A stretch of DNA of 11,454 nt from assembly GCA_011682355.1 (NCBI GenBank), contig JAACEU010000008.1:1-11454 (forward strand), read 5' to 3'. This document shows positions 5,700-11,454 of this stretch, in pieces; the stretch's first letter is position 1, and each line of letters starts with the position of its first letter. Position numbers and translations under genes: made by a program. The notes under the pieces were generated by a model. It was not told the DNA's origin. It saw nothing but the letters and a program-made list of their open reading frames with translations, and searched no databases. Source of the DNA: Nitrospirota bacterium (GTDB taxonomy: Bacteria; Patescibacteriota; Gracilibacteria; UBA1369; LOWO2-01-FULL-3).

Positions 5700-8123
5700 A
5701 TGGGTAATTACCAAGCACGGAAAATTGAGCAGAAATGGCAGAAAGTATGGAAAGCTTCAAATCTATACAAGGTTGATTTGGATATGGCTGAGAACGGAGG
5801 CGGGAAAAAATACTATAATTTGGTGATGTTTCCTTATCCTTCAGGGGATAAATTGCACGTTGGGCATTGGTACAATTTTGGTCCTGCGGATAGTTGGGGA
5901 AGATATAAGCGGATGCAGGGGTACAATGTGTTTGAGCCGATGGGTTTTGACAGTTTTGGGCTTCCTGCTGAGAATTATGCCATCAAGAGTGGTGTGCATC
6001 CGCGGGAGTCGACCACGAAAAACGTGGAATACATGGTCAAACAGCTTAGCGAAATGGGAGCGATGTATGATTGGGACAAAACCGTGACTACTTCGGAGTC
6101 TTCGTATTATAAGTGGACTCAGTGGGTGTTTTTGCAGTTGTATAAGCGCGGTTTAGCATATAAAAAGAAGTCGCCTGTGAACTGGTGTCCCGGTTGTCAG
6201 ACAGTTTTGGCGAATGAACAGGCGCAGGATGGCACGTGTGAGAGATGTAATAGTGAAGTTGAGCACAGGGATTTGACGCAATGGTTCTTCAAGATTCGTG
6301 ATTATGCTGAGGATTTGCTGGATCATTCAGAGCTGGATTGGCCTGAGAAGACGAAAGCTATGCAGAAGCATTGGATTGGAAAGAGCACAGGTATTGATAT
6401 TACTTATAAGGTGGAGGGAACGGACGATTCCATTTCTGTTTACACCACGCGTCCCGATACGAATTTTGGGGCAACTTTTGTGGTTGTGGCGCCGGAAAGT
6501 GAGTTTGTAGAGCGGAATTTTGATAAATTCGAGGACAGTGCGGCCGTTCAGGTGTACATTGATAAAGCACGTAAAAAAACTGATATAGAGCGTATTGCGG
6601 AGGGCAGAAAGAAGACGGGGCAGTTTACCGGCCTGTACGCTATAAATCAGCTTACAGACAAGAAAATGCCTATATATGTGAGTGACTTTGTGCTTGCGCA
6701 TGTGGGAACCGGGTGTGTTGTGGGAGTTCCCGGACATGATATTCGGGACTTCGAGTTTGCTATAGAAAAGGGTCTTGAGGTGATCCGTGTTGTGGTGGGA
6801 AAAGATGGTGATGAAACACCGATTGTGCGGCCGGAACAGGTTCAGGAACACGAGGGTACTATGATAAATAGTCAATTTTTGGATGGAATGGATATTCACG
6901 AAGCGACAGTGAAAATCATGGATTACATGGAAGAGAAGGGTTATGGAAAACGTGTTACAAATTACAAACTTCGAGATTGGTCTATTTCTCGTCAGAGGTA
7001 TTGGGGAGCGCCGATTCCTATTGTTTATTGTGAAAAATGCGGAGAGGTTCCTATTCCGGAGGATCAATTGCCTGTGGAATTGCCGATGGATATTGATTTT
7101 GAGCTAAAGGGTGATGGGAAGTCCCCTCTTTATCATAGTGAAAGTTTTCGGAAGACGAAGTGCCCTTCGTGCAGTGGCGATGCTGAGCGTGAAGTGGATA
7201 CTATGGATACTTTTCTTTGCAGTAGTTGGTATTATTTGAGGTATCCGTGCAGTAAGATGACTGATAAGCCGTTTGATAAGGCGGTTGTGGATGAATGGCT
7301 GCCTGTGGATATGTATATTGGTGGGCCGGAGCATGCTTGCATGCATCTTTTGTATGCTAGGTTTGTGAATATGGCACTGCATGATATGGGTCATGTTGGG
7401 TTCAAGGAGCCGTTCAAAAGGTTGGTTCATCAAGGAATGGTTACAAAAGATGGGGCAAAGATGTCGAAATCCAAAGGAAATGTGGTTTCGCCGGATGAAT
7501 TTGTTGAGAAATACGGAAGTGACGTTTTCCGCATGTACTTGATGTTTATGGGGCCGTTTGTGGATGGTGGAGACTGGAATGACAAAGGAATTACCGGAAT
7601 TGCGCGGTTTGTAGATCGATTTTGGACTGTGGTGAATAGTGATGAGAAGGTCGAGGACGAGGCATTATTAAACAAAAATCTAAATAAGCTTATTAAAAAG
7701 ATTTCTGAAGATATTGAAAAAATGCATTTCAACGTGGCTGTGGCCGCATTGATGGAATTCGTGAATTTCGTGATGAAGAATGGGATTGATAAAGAATCAA
7801 AAAAAATTATGGTTCAGTTGATTTCTCCGATTGCTCCTCATTTGGCTGAGGAATGTTGGGAGGTTTTGGGCAAAAAGTTTAGTGTGATCGACAGCGGATG
7901 GCCTGAATACGACAAGGAGGCGGTTATTGATAGTACTGTAAAAATTGGTATTCAGATTAATGGAAAAGTTCGTGGAGAAATTGAAATTGGCAAAGATGCG
8001 AGCCAGGAAGATGCTATTTCTGCGGCCAAGGCTTTGGCAAATGTCGCAAAATATTTGAAAGAAGGAGAAGTGGTAAAAGAGATTTACGTTCCCGGAAGGA
8101 TTGTGGGATTTGTCATAAAGTGA
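5700..8123 (+). CDS. leuS: Leucyl-tRNA synthetase
   Basis: This class Ia synthetase joins leucine to tRNA(Leu) and edits mischarged products. The 807-residue product is complete. It shows the HIGH-type motif HVGH (53-56), a zinc ribbon with C163/C166/C180/C183, and the CP1 editing domain with the threonine-rich TTRPDTNFG (249 on) and VPGHD (Asp 347, the residue that discriminates against leucine). A second zinc knuckle (C444/C447 and C488/C491) is followed by DTFLCSSWYYLRY and GGPEHACMHLLYARF, KMSKS (587-591), the anticodon-binding helical region and the C-terminal IQINGKVRGEIEIG module. I start at 5700 because MGNYQARKIEQKWQKVW matches the family's beginning. The ATG at 5673 would add nine residues and has a closer Shine-Dalgarno-like GAGGT. 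It ends in TGA, so UGA is a stop in this organism. No clear terminator follows. Confidence 0.97.
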   Translation: MGNYQARKIEQKWQKVWKASNLYKVDLDMAENGGGKKYYNLVMFPYPSGDKLHVGHWYNFGPADSWGRYKRMQGYNVFEPMGFDSFGLPAENYAIKSGVHPRESTTKNVEYMVKQLSEMGAMYDWDKTVTTSESSYYKWTQWVFLQLYKRGLAYKKKSPVNWCPGCQTVLANEQAQDGTCERCNSEVEHRDLTQWFFKIRDYAEDLLDHSELDWPEKTKAMQKHWIGKSTGIDITYKVEGTDDSISVYTTRPDTNFGATFVVVAPESEFVERNFDKFEDSAAVQVYIDKARKKTDIERIAEGRKKTGQFTGLYAINQLTDKKMPIYVSDFVLAHVGTGCVVGVPGHDIRDFEFAIEKGLEVIRVVVGKDGDETPIVRPEQVQEHEGTMINSQFLDGMDIHEATVKIMDYMEEKGYGKRVTNYKLRDWSISRQRYWGAPIPIVYCEKCGEVPIPEDQLPVELPMDIDFELKGDGKSPLYHSESFRKTKCPSCSGDAEREVDTMDTFLCSSWYYLRYPCSKMTDKPFDKAVVDEWLPVDMYIGGPEHACMHLLYARFVNMALHDMGHVGFKEPFKRLVHQGMVTKDGAKMSKSKGNVVSPDEFVEKYGSDVFRMYLMFMGPFVDGGDWNDKGITGIARFVDRFWTVVNSDEKVEDEALLNKNLNKLIKKISEDIEKMHFNVAVAALMEFVNFVMKNGIDKESKKIMVQLISPIAPHLAEECWEVLGKKFSVIDSGWPEYDKEAVIDSTVKIGIQINGKVRGEIEIGKDASQEDAISAAKALANVAKYLKEGEVVKEIYVPGRIVGFVIK

Positions 8124-8129
8124 TATAAG
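8101..8129 (+). promoter_or_regulatory. Possible extended -10 promoter of the 8162 lipoprotein gene
   Basis: TTGTGG (8101-8106), a 17-base spacer ending in the leuS stop TGA, and TATAAG (8124-8129) form a weak -35 with an extended -10 (TGA-TATAAG). It would yield a leader of about 26 bases that contains a seven-T run and no Shine-Dalgarno. Read-through from leuS is the alternative. Confidence 0.4.
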
Positions 8130-8161
8130 TAAATTCCAATGTTTTTTTAACAATTTTAATC

Positions 8162-8722
8162 ATGAAAAAAGCACTTTCTTCCTTTATATTTGCCATTCTA
8201 TTGATAGGTTGTGTTGGTGGTGTATCCACTTCTGATGACCCAAAAAGACCGGATCTTGCCTTGAATTGTTCTGCCGGAATGTCTGAATATACGGTTTTGG
8301 ACACATCTCTTGGGTTTTGTTATGACCCTGTGTGGGGAGAAGTTGGGGTAAAGGATACCGTTGGGGTGACCGGACGGCTTGTGGAAGTTACTTTTGCTGA
8401 TGATGGACCTGTTGTCTATTATGAATCTGCTGATTTCGAACCTGTCGAAGGTGGAGAAAAAATGGCTGATTTTGAATCTCTTATATTTACTTTGAACGAA
8501 GAGCGGATAACAGAAAACTTGGTTCGATACTTTGATGTTTCTGCTGATTCTATAGTCGTAAAAAAATCTGATGTATCAGGTATCAGAGCGGCTCGTGTAG
8601 AAATGGACGGAAAATTAGAATACTACGTCCCAAACACATACGACGGATTCAATCTATTGATTTCATGGGATGCCGATAAAGCTGAAGAAGTAGATGAATT
8701 TGTGTTTGATGTGATTTTGTAG
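8162..8722 (+). CDS. Small predicted lipoprotein, unknown function
   Basis: The 186-residue product opens with a lipoprotein signal: MKKA, a hydrophobic stretch SSFIFAILLIG and the lipobox L-I-G-C with the lipidated Cys at 17. The mature part is acidic, about 170 residues, rich in alternating hydrophobic residues (VGVTGRLVEVTFADDGPVVYY, YYVPNTYDGFNLLISWD), suggesting a beta-rich fold. Two further cysteines (36 and 53) could pair. I recognise no family. The gene lies 38 bases after leuS on the same strand, so it may be read from leuS or from a promoter overlapping the leuS stop. It has no Shine-Dalgarno. It converges with another lipoprotein gene, with 30 bases between the stops and no clear terminator. 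Membrane anchoring on the outer face is inferred from the lipobox; the function is unknown. Confidence 0.85.
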   Translation: MKKALSSFIFAILLIGCVGGVSTSDDPKRPDLALNCSAGMSEYTVLDTSLGFCYDPVWGEVGVKDTVGVTGRLVEVTFADDGPVVYYESADFEPVEGGEKMADFESLIFTLNEERITENLVRYFDVSADSIVVKKSDVSGIRAARVEMDGKLEYYVPNTYDGFNLLISWDADKAEEVDEFVFDVIL

Positions 8723-8752
8723 GTTTATTCGATCACTTCACCAGCAAAAACA

Positions 8753-9952
8753 CTAATTACTTAAATAGACCTTTCTGGTAACAATGTCTAAATATAAAGG
8801 AACTGATTCCCCTGTTTTAACATTGTAGATCATAATTTTTTCGATGCTGTTAAGATCATCGGTACTATCATAAACGATGTAATGATCATTTGCATTTAGA
8901 AGAATCCCTTTGAATGTATCTGAAATTTTATAATCTTTTATTAAAACCACTTCTTCATATCCCCATCCTAATTCGGCAACAATATAATCATCTTTGCAGA
9001 ATAAAAAGTTAACACCTATTTTCTGATCAAAATTTGATAAAAGTTTAGTTTCTCCAGTAATCAAATTAGTTTGATAGGTTTTATAAATTTCAATTAGTTC
9101 TCCTTCATCATTACGAGGAATATAATCCTGCCAGAAAAGATTGTCTCCCTGATGGCAAAGACTCGCGGTCGTTGGAGATTTCATAAATTCAAGTTCTTTA
9201 ATAGAGGTATCACCATTAGCTACATCATATTGGAATAAATAGGGAACGGTTGTAACGGTTTTTCCATCTGAAAAATACTTATCCACAATTAAAGAATAGA
9301 TATTTGTTGATGGATGAAAAATCTCTGAATACAAATATGGATCTATTTCTTCTTTGTCAGAATCCAATGCCAAAATATTCTCACTAATTACTTCAACTTC
9401 TTTATTTTCGGGACCAACTAATATTAATTTGGCATACTCCTCTTGAGATTCTCTCTCAGACGAATCATACAATTCAACTGGAGGCACTAATAGGACCAAA
9501 ACCCCTTCGGATGTCGGTTTCCATCGTTTGACCATTGAACTTCCATCATGCTTATAAACAAGCTCTTTTGTGTTATTGAAAGGATCAAACTTGATTATCT
9601 GCGTTTCTTCTAGTGGTCTTATCATGTCTCCTGGTTTTCTGATTTCATATAAATAAAAAAACTCTTTATTAAGAGATTGCACTTCTGGGCTTTCTGTCCA
9701 AGATATAGATTGTGGACGAATAATTTCACTAGTTGTTTCGTTTATCTTCTCAATTTCACCATCAACAAATGAATATGCATGAATTTCGTAGTCTTCCATT
9801 GTGACTATTGTTGCAGGAGCATCAAAAGATCCTTGTGATTCTTGGGAAATTTGATCTTGTTGCTCTGAAGTTTTGTCACCTTCTACTTGGCTGATTGTAC
9901 AACCGATTATGGTTAGCAATGTAGCCAGAGAGAGCATTAATATTTTTTTCAT
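8753..9952 (-). CDS. Predicted lipoprotein, beta-rich, unknown function
   Basis: This 399-residue protein begins MKKILMLSLATLLTIIGC, a lipoprotein signal with lipobox I-I-G-C (Cys 18). A Ser/Gln/Glu-rich, probably unstructured spacer follows (about 19-45). The remainder alternates short hydrophobic strands with polar turns (for example EGVLVLLVPPV, NIYSLIVDKYF, YIVAELGWGYEEVVLIKDYKI, NDHYIVYD). This strand pattern and length would suit a beta-propeller, but I see no repeated signature that proves it. No catalytic motif is recognised. Base composition is clearly AT-rich: two 60-base samples at 9241 and 9301 contain 20 and 17 G+C. A TATAAC (RNA sense) lies about 16 bases before the ATG, without a good -35 or Shine-Dalgarno. 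It is transcribed alone, divergently from the M23/SLH gene. Confidence 0.85.
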   Translation of the reverse strand: MKKILMLSLATLLTIIGCTISQVEGDKTSEQQDQISQESQGSFDAPATIVTMEDYEIHAYSFVDGEIEKINETTSEIIRPQSISWTESPEVQSLNKEFFYLYEIRKPGDMIRPLEETQIIKFDPFNNTKELVYKHDGSSMVKRWKPTSEGVLVLLVPPVELYDSSERESQEEYAKLILVGPENKEVEVISENILALDSDKEEIDPYLYSEIFHPSTNIYSLIVDKYFSDGKTVTTVPYLFQYDVANGDTSIKELEFMKSPTTASLCHQGDNLFWQDYIPRNDEGELIEIYKTYQTNLITGETKLLSNFDQKIGVNFLFCKDDYIVAELGWGYEEVVLIKDYKISDTFKGILLNANDHYIVYDSTDDLNSIEKIMIYNVKTGESVPLYLDIVTRKVYLSN

Positions 9953-10012
9953 AATGTGCGAGTTATTTGTTATACAATGTTAATCTTTATATATTTTTTA
10001 TCAAGGATTTAC

Positions 10013-10041
10013 TGTTGTTTATTTTTCGACAACACTTTTTT
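10013..10041 (+). terminator. Orphan terminator-like hairpin
   Basis: TGTTGT (10013-10018), a 10-base loop and ACAACA (10029-10034) are followed by C and six Ts (10036-10041). The form is that of a short intrinsic terminator on the plus strand, but no plus-strand gene ends upstream. It may stop a small or antisense RNA, shield the M23/SLH gene from read-through, or be chance in T-rich DNA. Confidence 0.3.
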
Positions 10042-10225
10042 CGGGTGATTTTTGTTTTAGTGATGGGGTTTTGGTTTTTAAATTTTCTTTAAAATTTGTG
10101 ATTTTATTTTTGGAGGTATGGTTTTGCTACATCGATAGAAATTGCTGTGAATTTAAGTATCTGACGGATCGCTTTCTTTCCCAACTTCTATCCTCATTCT
10201 TGTGAACATTTGGAAAAATAGTTTG

Positions 10226-10274
10226 CGAGATGTTCTTTGACATCTCGAGGTTAATTTTGGTGTGGAAAACACAC
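10226..10274 (+). promoter_or_regulatory. Two tandem hairpins in the leader of the M23/SLH gene
   Basis: CGAGATGT-TCTTTG-ACATCTCG (10226-10247) is a perfect 8-bp stem with a 6-base loop. GTGTG-GAAAA-CACAC (10260-10274) is a perfect 5-bp stem. Neither is followed by a U-run, so they do not look like terminators. An unstructured CAAA-rich stretch then leads into the Shine-Dalgarno. Such 5' structures can stabilise mRNAs of abundant surface proteins; that role is inferred. Confidence 0.45.
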
Positions 10275-10282
10275 AAACAAAC

Positions 10283-10288
10283 AAGGAG
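10283..10288 (+). promoter_or_regulatory. Strong Shine-Dalgarno of the M23/SLH gene
   Basis: AAGGAG lies 7 bases before the ATG at 10296, the ideal spacing. It is the only strong ribosome binding site in the window and fixes the start of this gene. Confidence 0.85.
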
Positions 10289-10295
10289 ATTCGAC

Positions 10296-11454
10296 ATGTG
10301 TAACAAGCGCTTTTTCGGAGTTATTTTCATTCTGGTTCTACTGCTCAGTGCCTGCACCATCTCGGTTGGACAAGACGGGATTGACGTTCCACCAAGTCCC
10401 GATATGGGGGGTGGTGGTACAGTTGACAGTAGGGGTTTCAAGGTCCCTATTCCTCCCGGTTATGATTGGGAGATTACACAGTCTTGGGCGGAACATTGTA
10501 GCGAGTGCCAACAGAAGTATTCTGACTGGAACTACTGCGAGCTCTCCCATTCGTGGAATTGCTGTAAGTATGGCTGGGATTTCAATCTCCCCGGTAGTGA
10601 GGACAAGGGCAAGCCGGTTCTTGCGACTTCCGATGGAGTTGTTCTGGACGTGGGGCTCGATTATGGGTGGGGAAACTACGTTGTTATTAATCATGGGAAT
10701 AATATTTGTAGTCGTTATGCCCATATGCTTGGTGGCTCCACCGATCATCTTTCAAAGGATCAGACCGTTTGCCAGGGACTGAAAATCGGAGAAATCGGAA
10801 CTACGGGTGATTCTTCCGGCTATCATCTTCATTTCCAGTTTGAAAACTGTGATTCCGGAGAAGGTATACCTCAGCACTTTAGTGATGGGAATAATGTCCC
10901 CAAGTGTGTGCGTGGTGGAGATCGCTACAATTCTCAGGGCAAGTACACCGCCCTTCTCCTTACCAACGAAATGGTCTATTCCTGCAATCAGAGTGGCGAC
11001 ACTTTTGGTGGCGGGGAGTTGCCTGAGGGGGGTTGGGTTGCCGCAGAGTGCGGTTCGTTGCCCGGTTGTCCATTGATTCCGAATTGTGGGCGTGAATGGG
11101 GGCATGAGTTCACGGATCAGAGTTCGCTTTCGCCGCTTGTTGCCAAGGCCGGAGCGTATTTGTATTCGGAGTGTGCGTTGGATGGAAAAGCGGATGGAGG
11201 TCTGCATCCTTCCGACAAGTTGACTCGTGCTGAAGCACTGAAGGTGCCGATGTTCTTGTATGGACTGATGGATGGGTGCGGTGCGAGCGAGCCTTTTGCG
11301 GATGTGGATCCGGGCGACTGGTACTTTGAAGTCGTTGCGTGTGCGGTTCAGAATGGGATCATCGATTCTGTTGCGGATTACTTTCGTCCGAATGACGAAG
11401 TGGAGTTTGCTGAGGCGGCGAAGTTCGTGGTTTTGGCGGCTTCGAGGGCGGGGG
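10296..11454 (+). CDS. Cysteine-rich lipoprotein with M23/LytM peptidase-like domain and SLH repeats, cut by the right edge
   Basis: The 386 visible residues start with a lipoprotein signal (MCNKRFFGVIFILVLLLSAC, lipobox L-S-A-C, Cys 20) and a Gly/Pro-rich spacer. An M23/LytM-like domain covers about 50-230: KYGWDFNLPG (91-100), GKPVLATSDGVVLDVG, GWGNYVVINHG, YAHM, IGEIGTTGDSSGYHLHFQFE. The HxH pair (177, 179) and the catalytic-type His of YAHM (143) are present. The usual HxGxD has Lys at the His position; His 85, ten residues before Asp 95, may replace it. A Cys-rich linker leads to SLH module 1 (about 270-324) and module 2 (332-386, FADVDPGDWYFEVVACAVQNGI). Eighteen cysteines suggest disulfides outside the cell. 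Likely role: cell-wall binding, hydrolysis or amidase activation at the surface. It is GC-richer than its neighbours. Confidence 0.92.
   Translation, partial: MCNKRFFGVIFILVLLLSACTISVGQDGIDVPPSPDMGGGGTVDSRGFKVPIPPGYDWEITQSWAEHCSECQQKYSDWNYCELSHSWNCCKYGWDFNLPGSEDKGKPVLATSDGVVLDVGLDYGWGNYVVINHGNNICSRYAHMLGGSTDHLSKDQTVCQGLKIGEIGTTGDSSGYHLHFQFENCDSGEGIPQHFSDGNNVPKCVRGGDRYNSQGKYTALLLTNEMVYSCNQSGDTFGGGELPEGGWVAAECGSLPGCPLIPNCGREWGHEFTDQSSLSPLVAKAGAYLYSECALDGKADGGLHPSDKLTRAEALKVPMFLYGLMDGCGASEPFADVDPGDWYFEVVACAVQNGIIDSVADYFRPNDEVEFAEAAKFVVLAASRAG
10569..10842 (+). other. M23/LytM domain core
   Basis: Codons 92-182 of the gene hold the conserved core from YGWDF to HLHFQFE. Zinc ligands visible by homology are Asp 95 and His 179; His 143 and His 177 are the catalytic-type residues. 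The first ligand is uncertain because the canonical His-x-Gly-x-Asp reads Lys-Tyr-Gly-Trp-Asp. Confidence 0.8.
11103..11454 (+). other. SLH (S-layer homology) modules
   Basis: Two consecutive modules are visible. The first runs from EFTDQSSLSPLVAKAGAYLY to LTRAEALKVPMFLYG, with the typical F.D, GG..P...LTRAEA pattern. The second runs from PFADVDPGDWYFEVV to FRPNDEVEFAEAAKFVVLAA. SLH modules bind pyruvylated secondary cell-wall polymers in Gram-positive-type envelopes. A third module, which is usual, would lie beyond the edge. Confidence 0.85.

Larger units (their letters stand above)
9953..10295. other. Intergenic region between divergent lipoprotein genes
   Basis: No convincing gene is present in these 343 bases. 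The left half (about 10005-10125) is strikingly T- and G-rich on the plus strand with almost no C. It holds an inverted repeat TGTTGT/ACAACA (10013-10034) followed by six Ts, and an all-A/T hairpin AAATTTT-CTTT-AAAATTT (10080-10097). The right half contains the leader hairpins of the M23/SLH gene. GGAGGT at 10114 is one base too close to the ATG at 10119 to drive its six-codon frame. I found no good promoter for the M23/SLH gene, though it must lie here. Confidence 0.6.

Noticed and set aside
6327..7433. Long minus-strand open frames within leuS
   Set aside because: They are antisense to conserved synthetase motifs and have low-complexity, His/Arg-rich translations typical of shadows.
10119..10139. 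Tiny leader peptide (six codons) after GGAGGT
   Set aside because: The spacing between the purine stretch and the ATG is only about one base, and no conserved residue pattern or downstream attenuator links it to the M23/SLH gene.
10569..10583. Loss of the first M23 zinc ligand, making a dead peptidase
   Set aside because: HxGxD is indeed altered to KYGWD, but some M23 subfamilies place the His further upstream and His 85 is available, so inactivity cannot be claimed.
10348..11207. Open frames opposite or out of frame with the M23/SLH gene
   Set aside because: The frame from 10296 has a lipobox, M23 and SLH motifs and a strong Shine-Dalgarno; the others are its shadows.
1..11454. UGA recoded as glycine, as in some CPR lineages
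   Set aside because: corA and leuS end at TGA at the proper family length and no conserved glycine is encoded by TGA in any gene.
1..11454. tRNA, rRNA, CRISPR arrays, insertion sequences or attachment sites
   Set aside because: I looked for cloverleaf arms, regularly spaced repeats, transposase motifs and flanking duplications and found none.

Overview
This window looks like ordinary chromosome from a small-genome, AT-rich bacterium, most plausibly a member of the Candidate Phyla Radiation (Patescibacteria). The lineage is inferred from the style of the PNPase and leucyl-tRNA synthetase sequences, the many short lipoproteins and membrane proteins of no clear family, and a cysteine-rich M23/SLH surface protein. 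It cannot be proven from this window. UGA is a normal stop here (corA and leuS both end in TGA), which argues against the Gracilibacteria/Absconditabacteria code in which UGA is glycine.

Layout: (1) 1-1905, minus strand: rpsO followed by the first 498 codons of pnp, which runs off the left edge. The 148-base gap between them carries a long imperfect hairpin, as expected for an RNase III-type processing site, and a second hairpin plus U-run directly before the pnp start codon. (2) 2016-4015: a CorA-type Mg2+ channel gene (minus) and a polytopic membrane protein gene (plus) diverge from back-to-back promoters whose -35 boxes are 3 bp apart. Both predicted transcription starts fall on or next to the start codon, so both mRNAs may be leaderless. 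(3) 4012-4921, minus: a cyclic-nucleotide-binding-domain protein and a DUF3307 membrane protein form a tight pair (1 base apart). The DUF3307 gene ends in a convergent overlap with the membrane protein gene, and its probable terminator lies inside that neighbour. (4) 5045-8722, plus: a membrane-anchored single-PAS protein under a near-consensus sigma70-type promoter, then full-length leucyl-tRNA synthetase, then a small lipoprotein. (5) 8753-9952, minus: a second, very AT-rich lipoprotein. (6) 9953-10295: a 343-base intergenic stretch with a T/G-rich half and two leader hairpins. (7) 10296-11454, plus: a GC-richer gene for a cysteine-rich lipoprotein with an M23/LytM domain and at least two SLH modules, cut by the right edge.

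How they fit together: rpsO-pnp and leuS are housekeeping genes for translation and RNA turnover. The rest is mostly envelope biology: ion transport, polytopic membrane proteins, three lipoproteins and a cell-wall/S-layer protein. Two small sensory-type proteins (cNMP-binding and PAS) sit head to head with no kinase or output domain nearby.

I see no mobile element, CRISPR array, rRNA or tRNA, and nothing that clearly amounts to a new multi-gene system. The most interesting signals are in the non-coding DNA: the rpsO-pnp RNA structures, the leaderless divergent promoter pair, and the one gene (M23/SLH) that has a strong Shine-Dalgarno, a structured leader and a different base composition.
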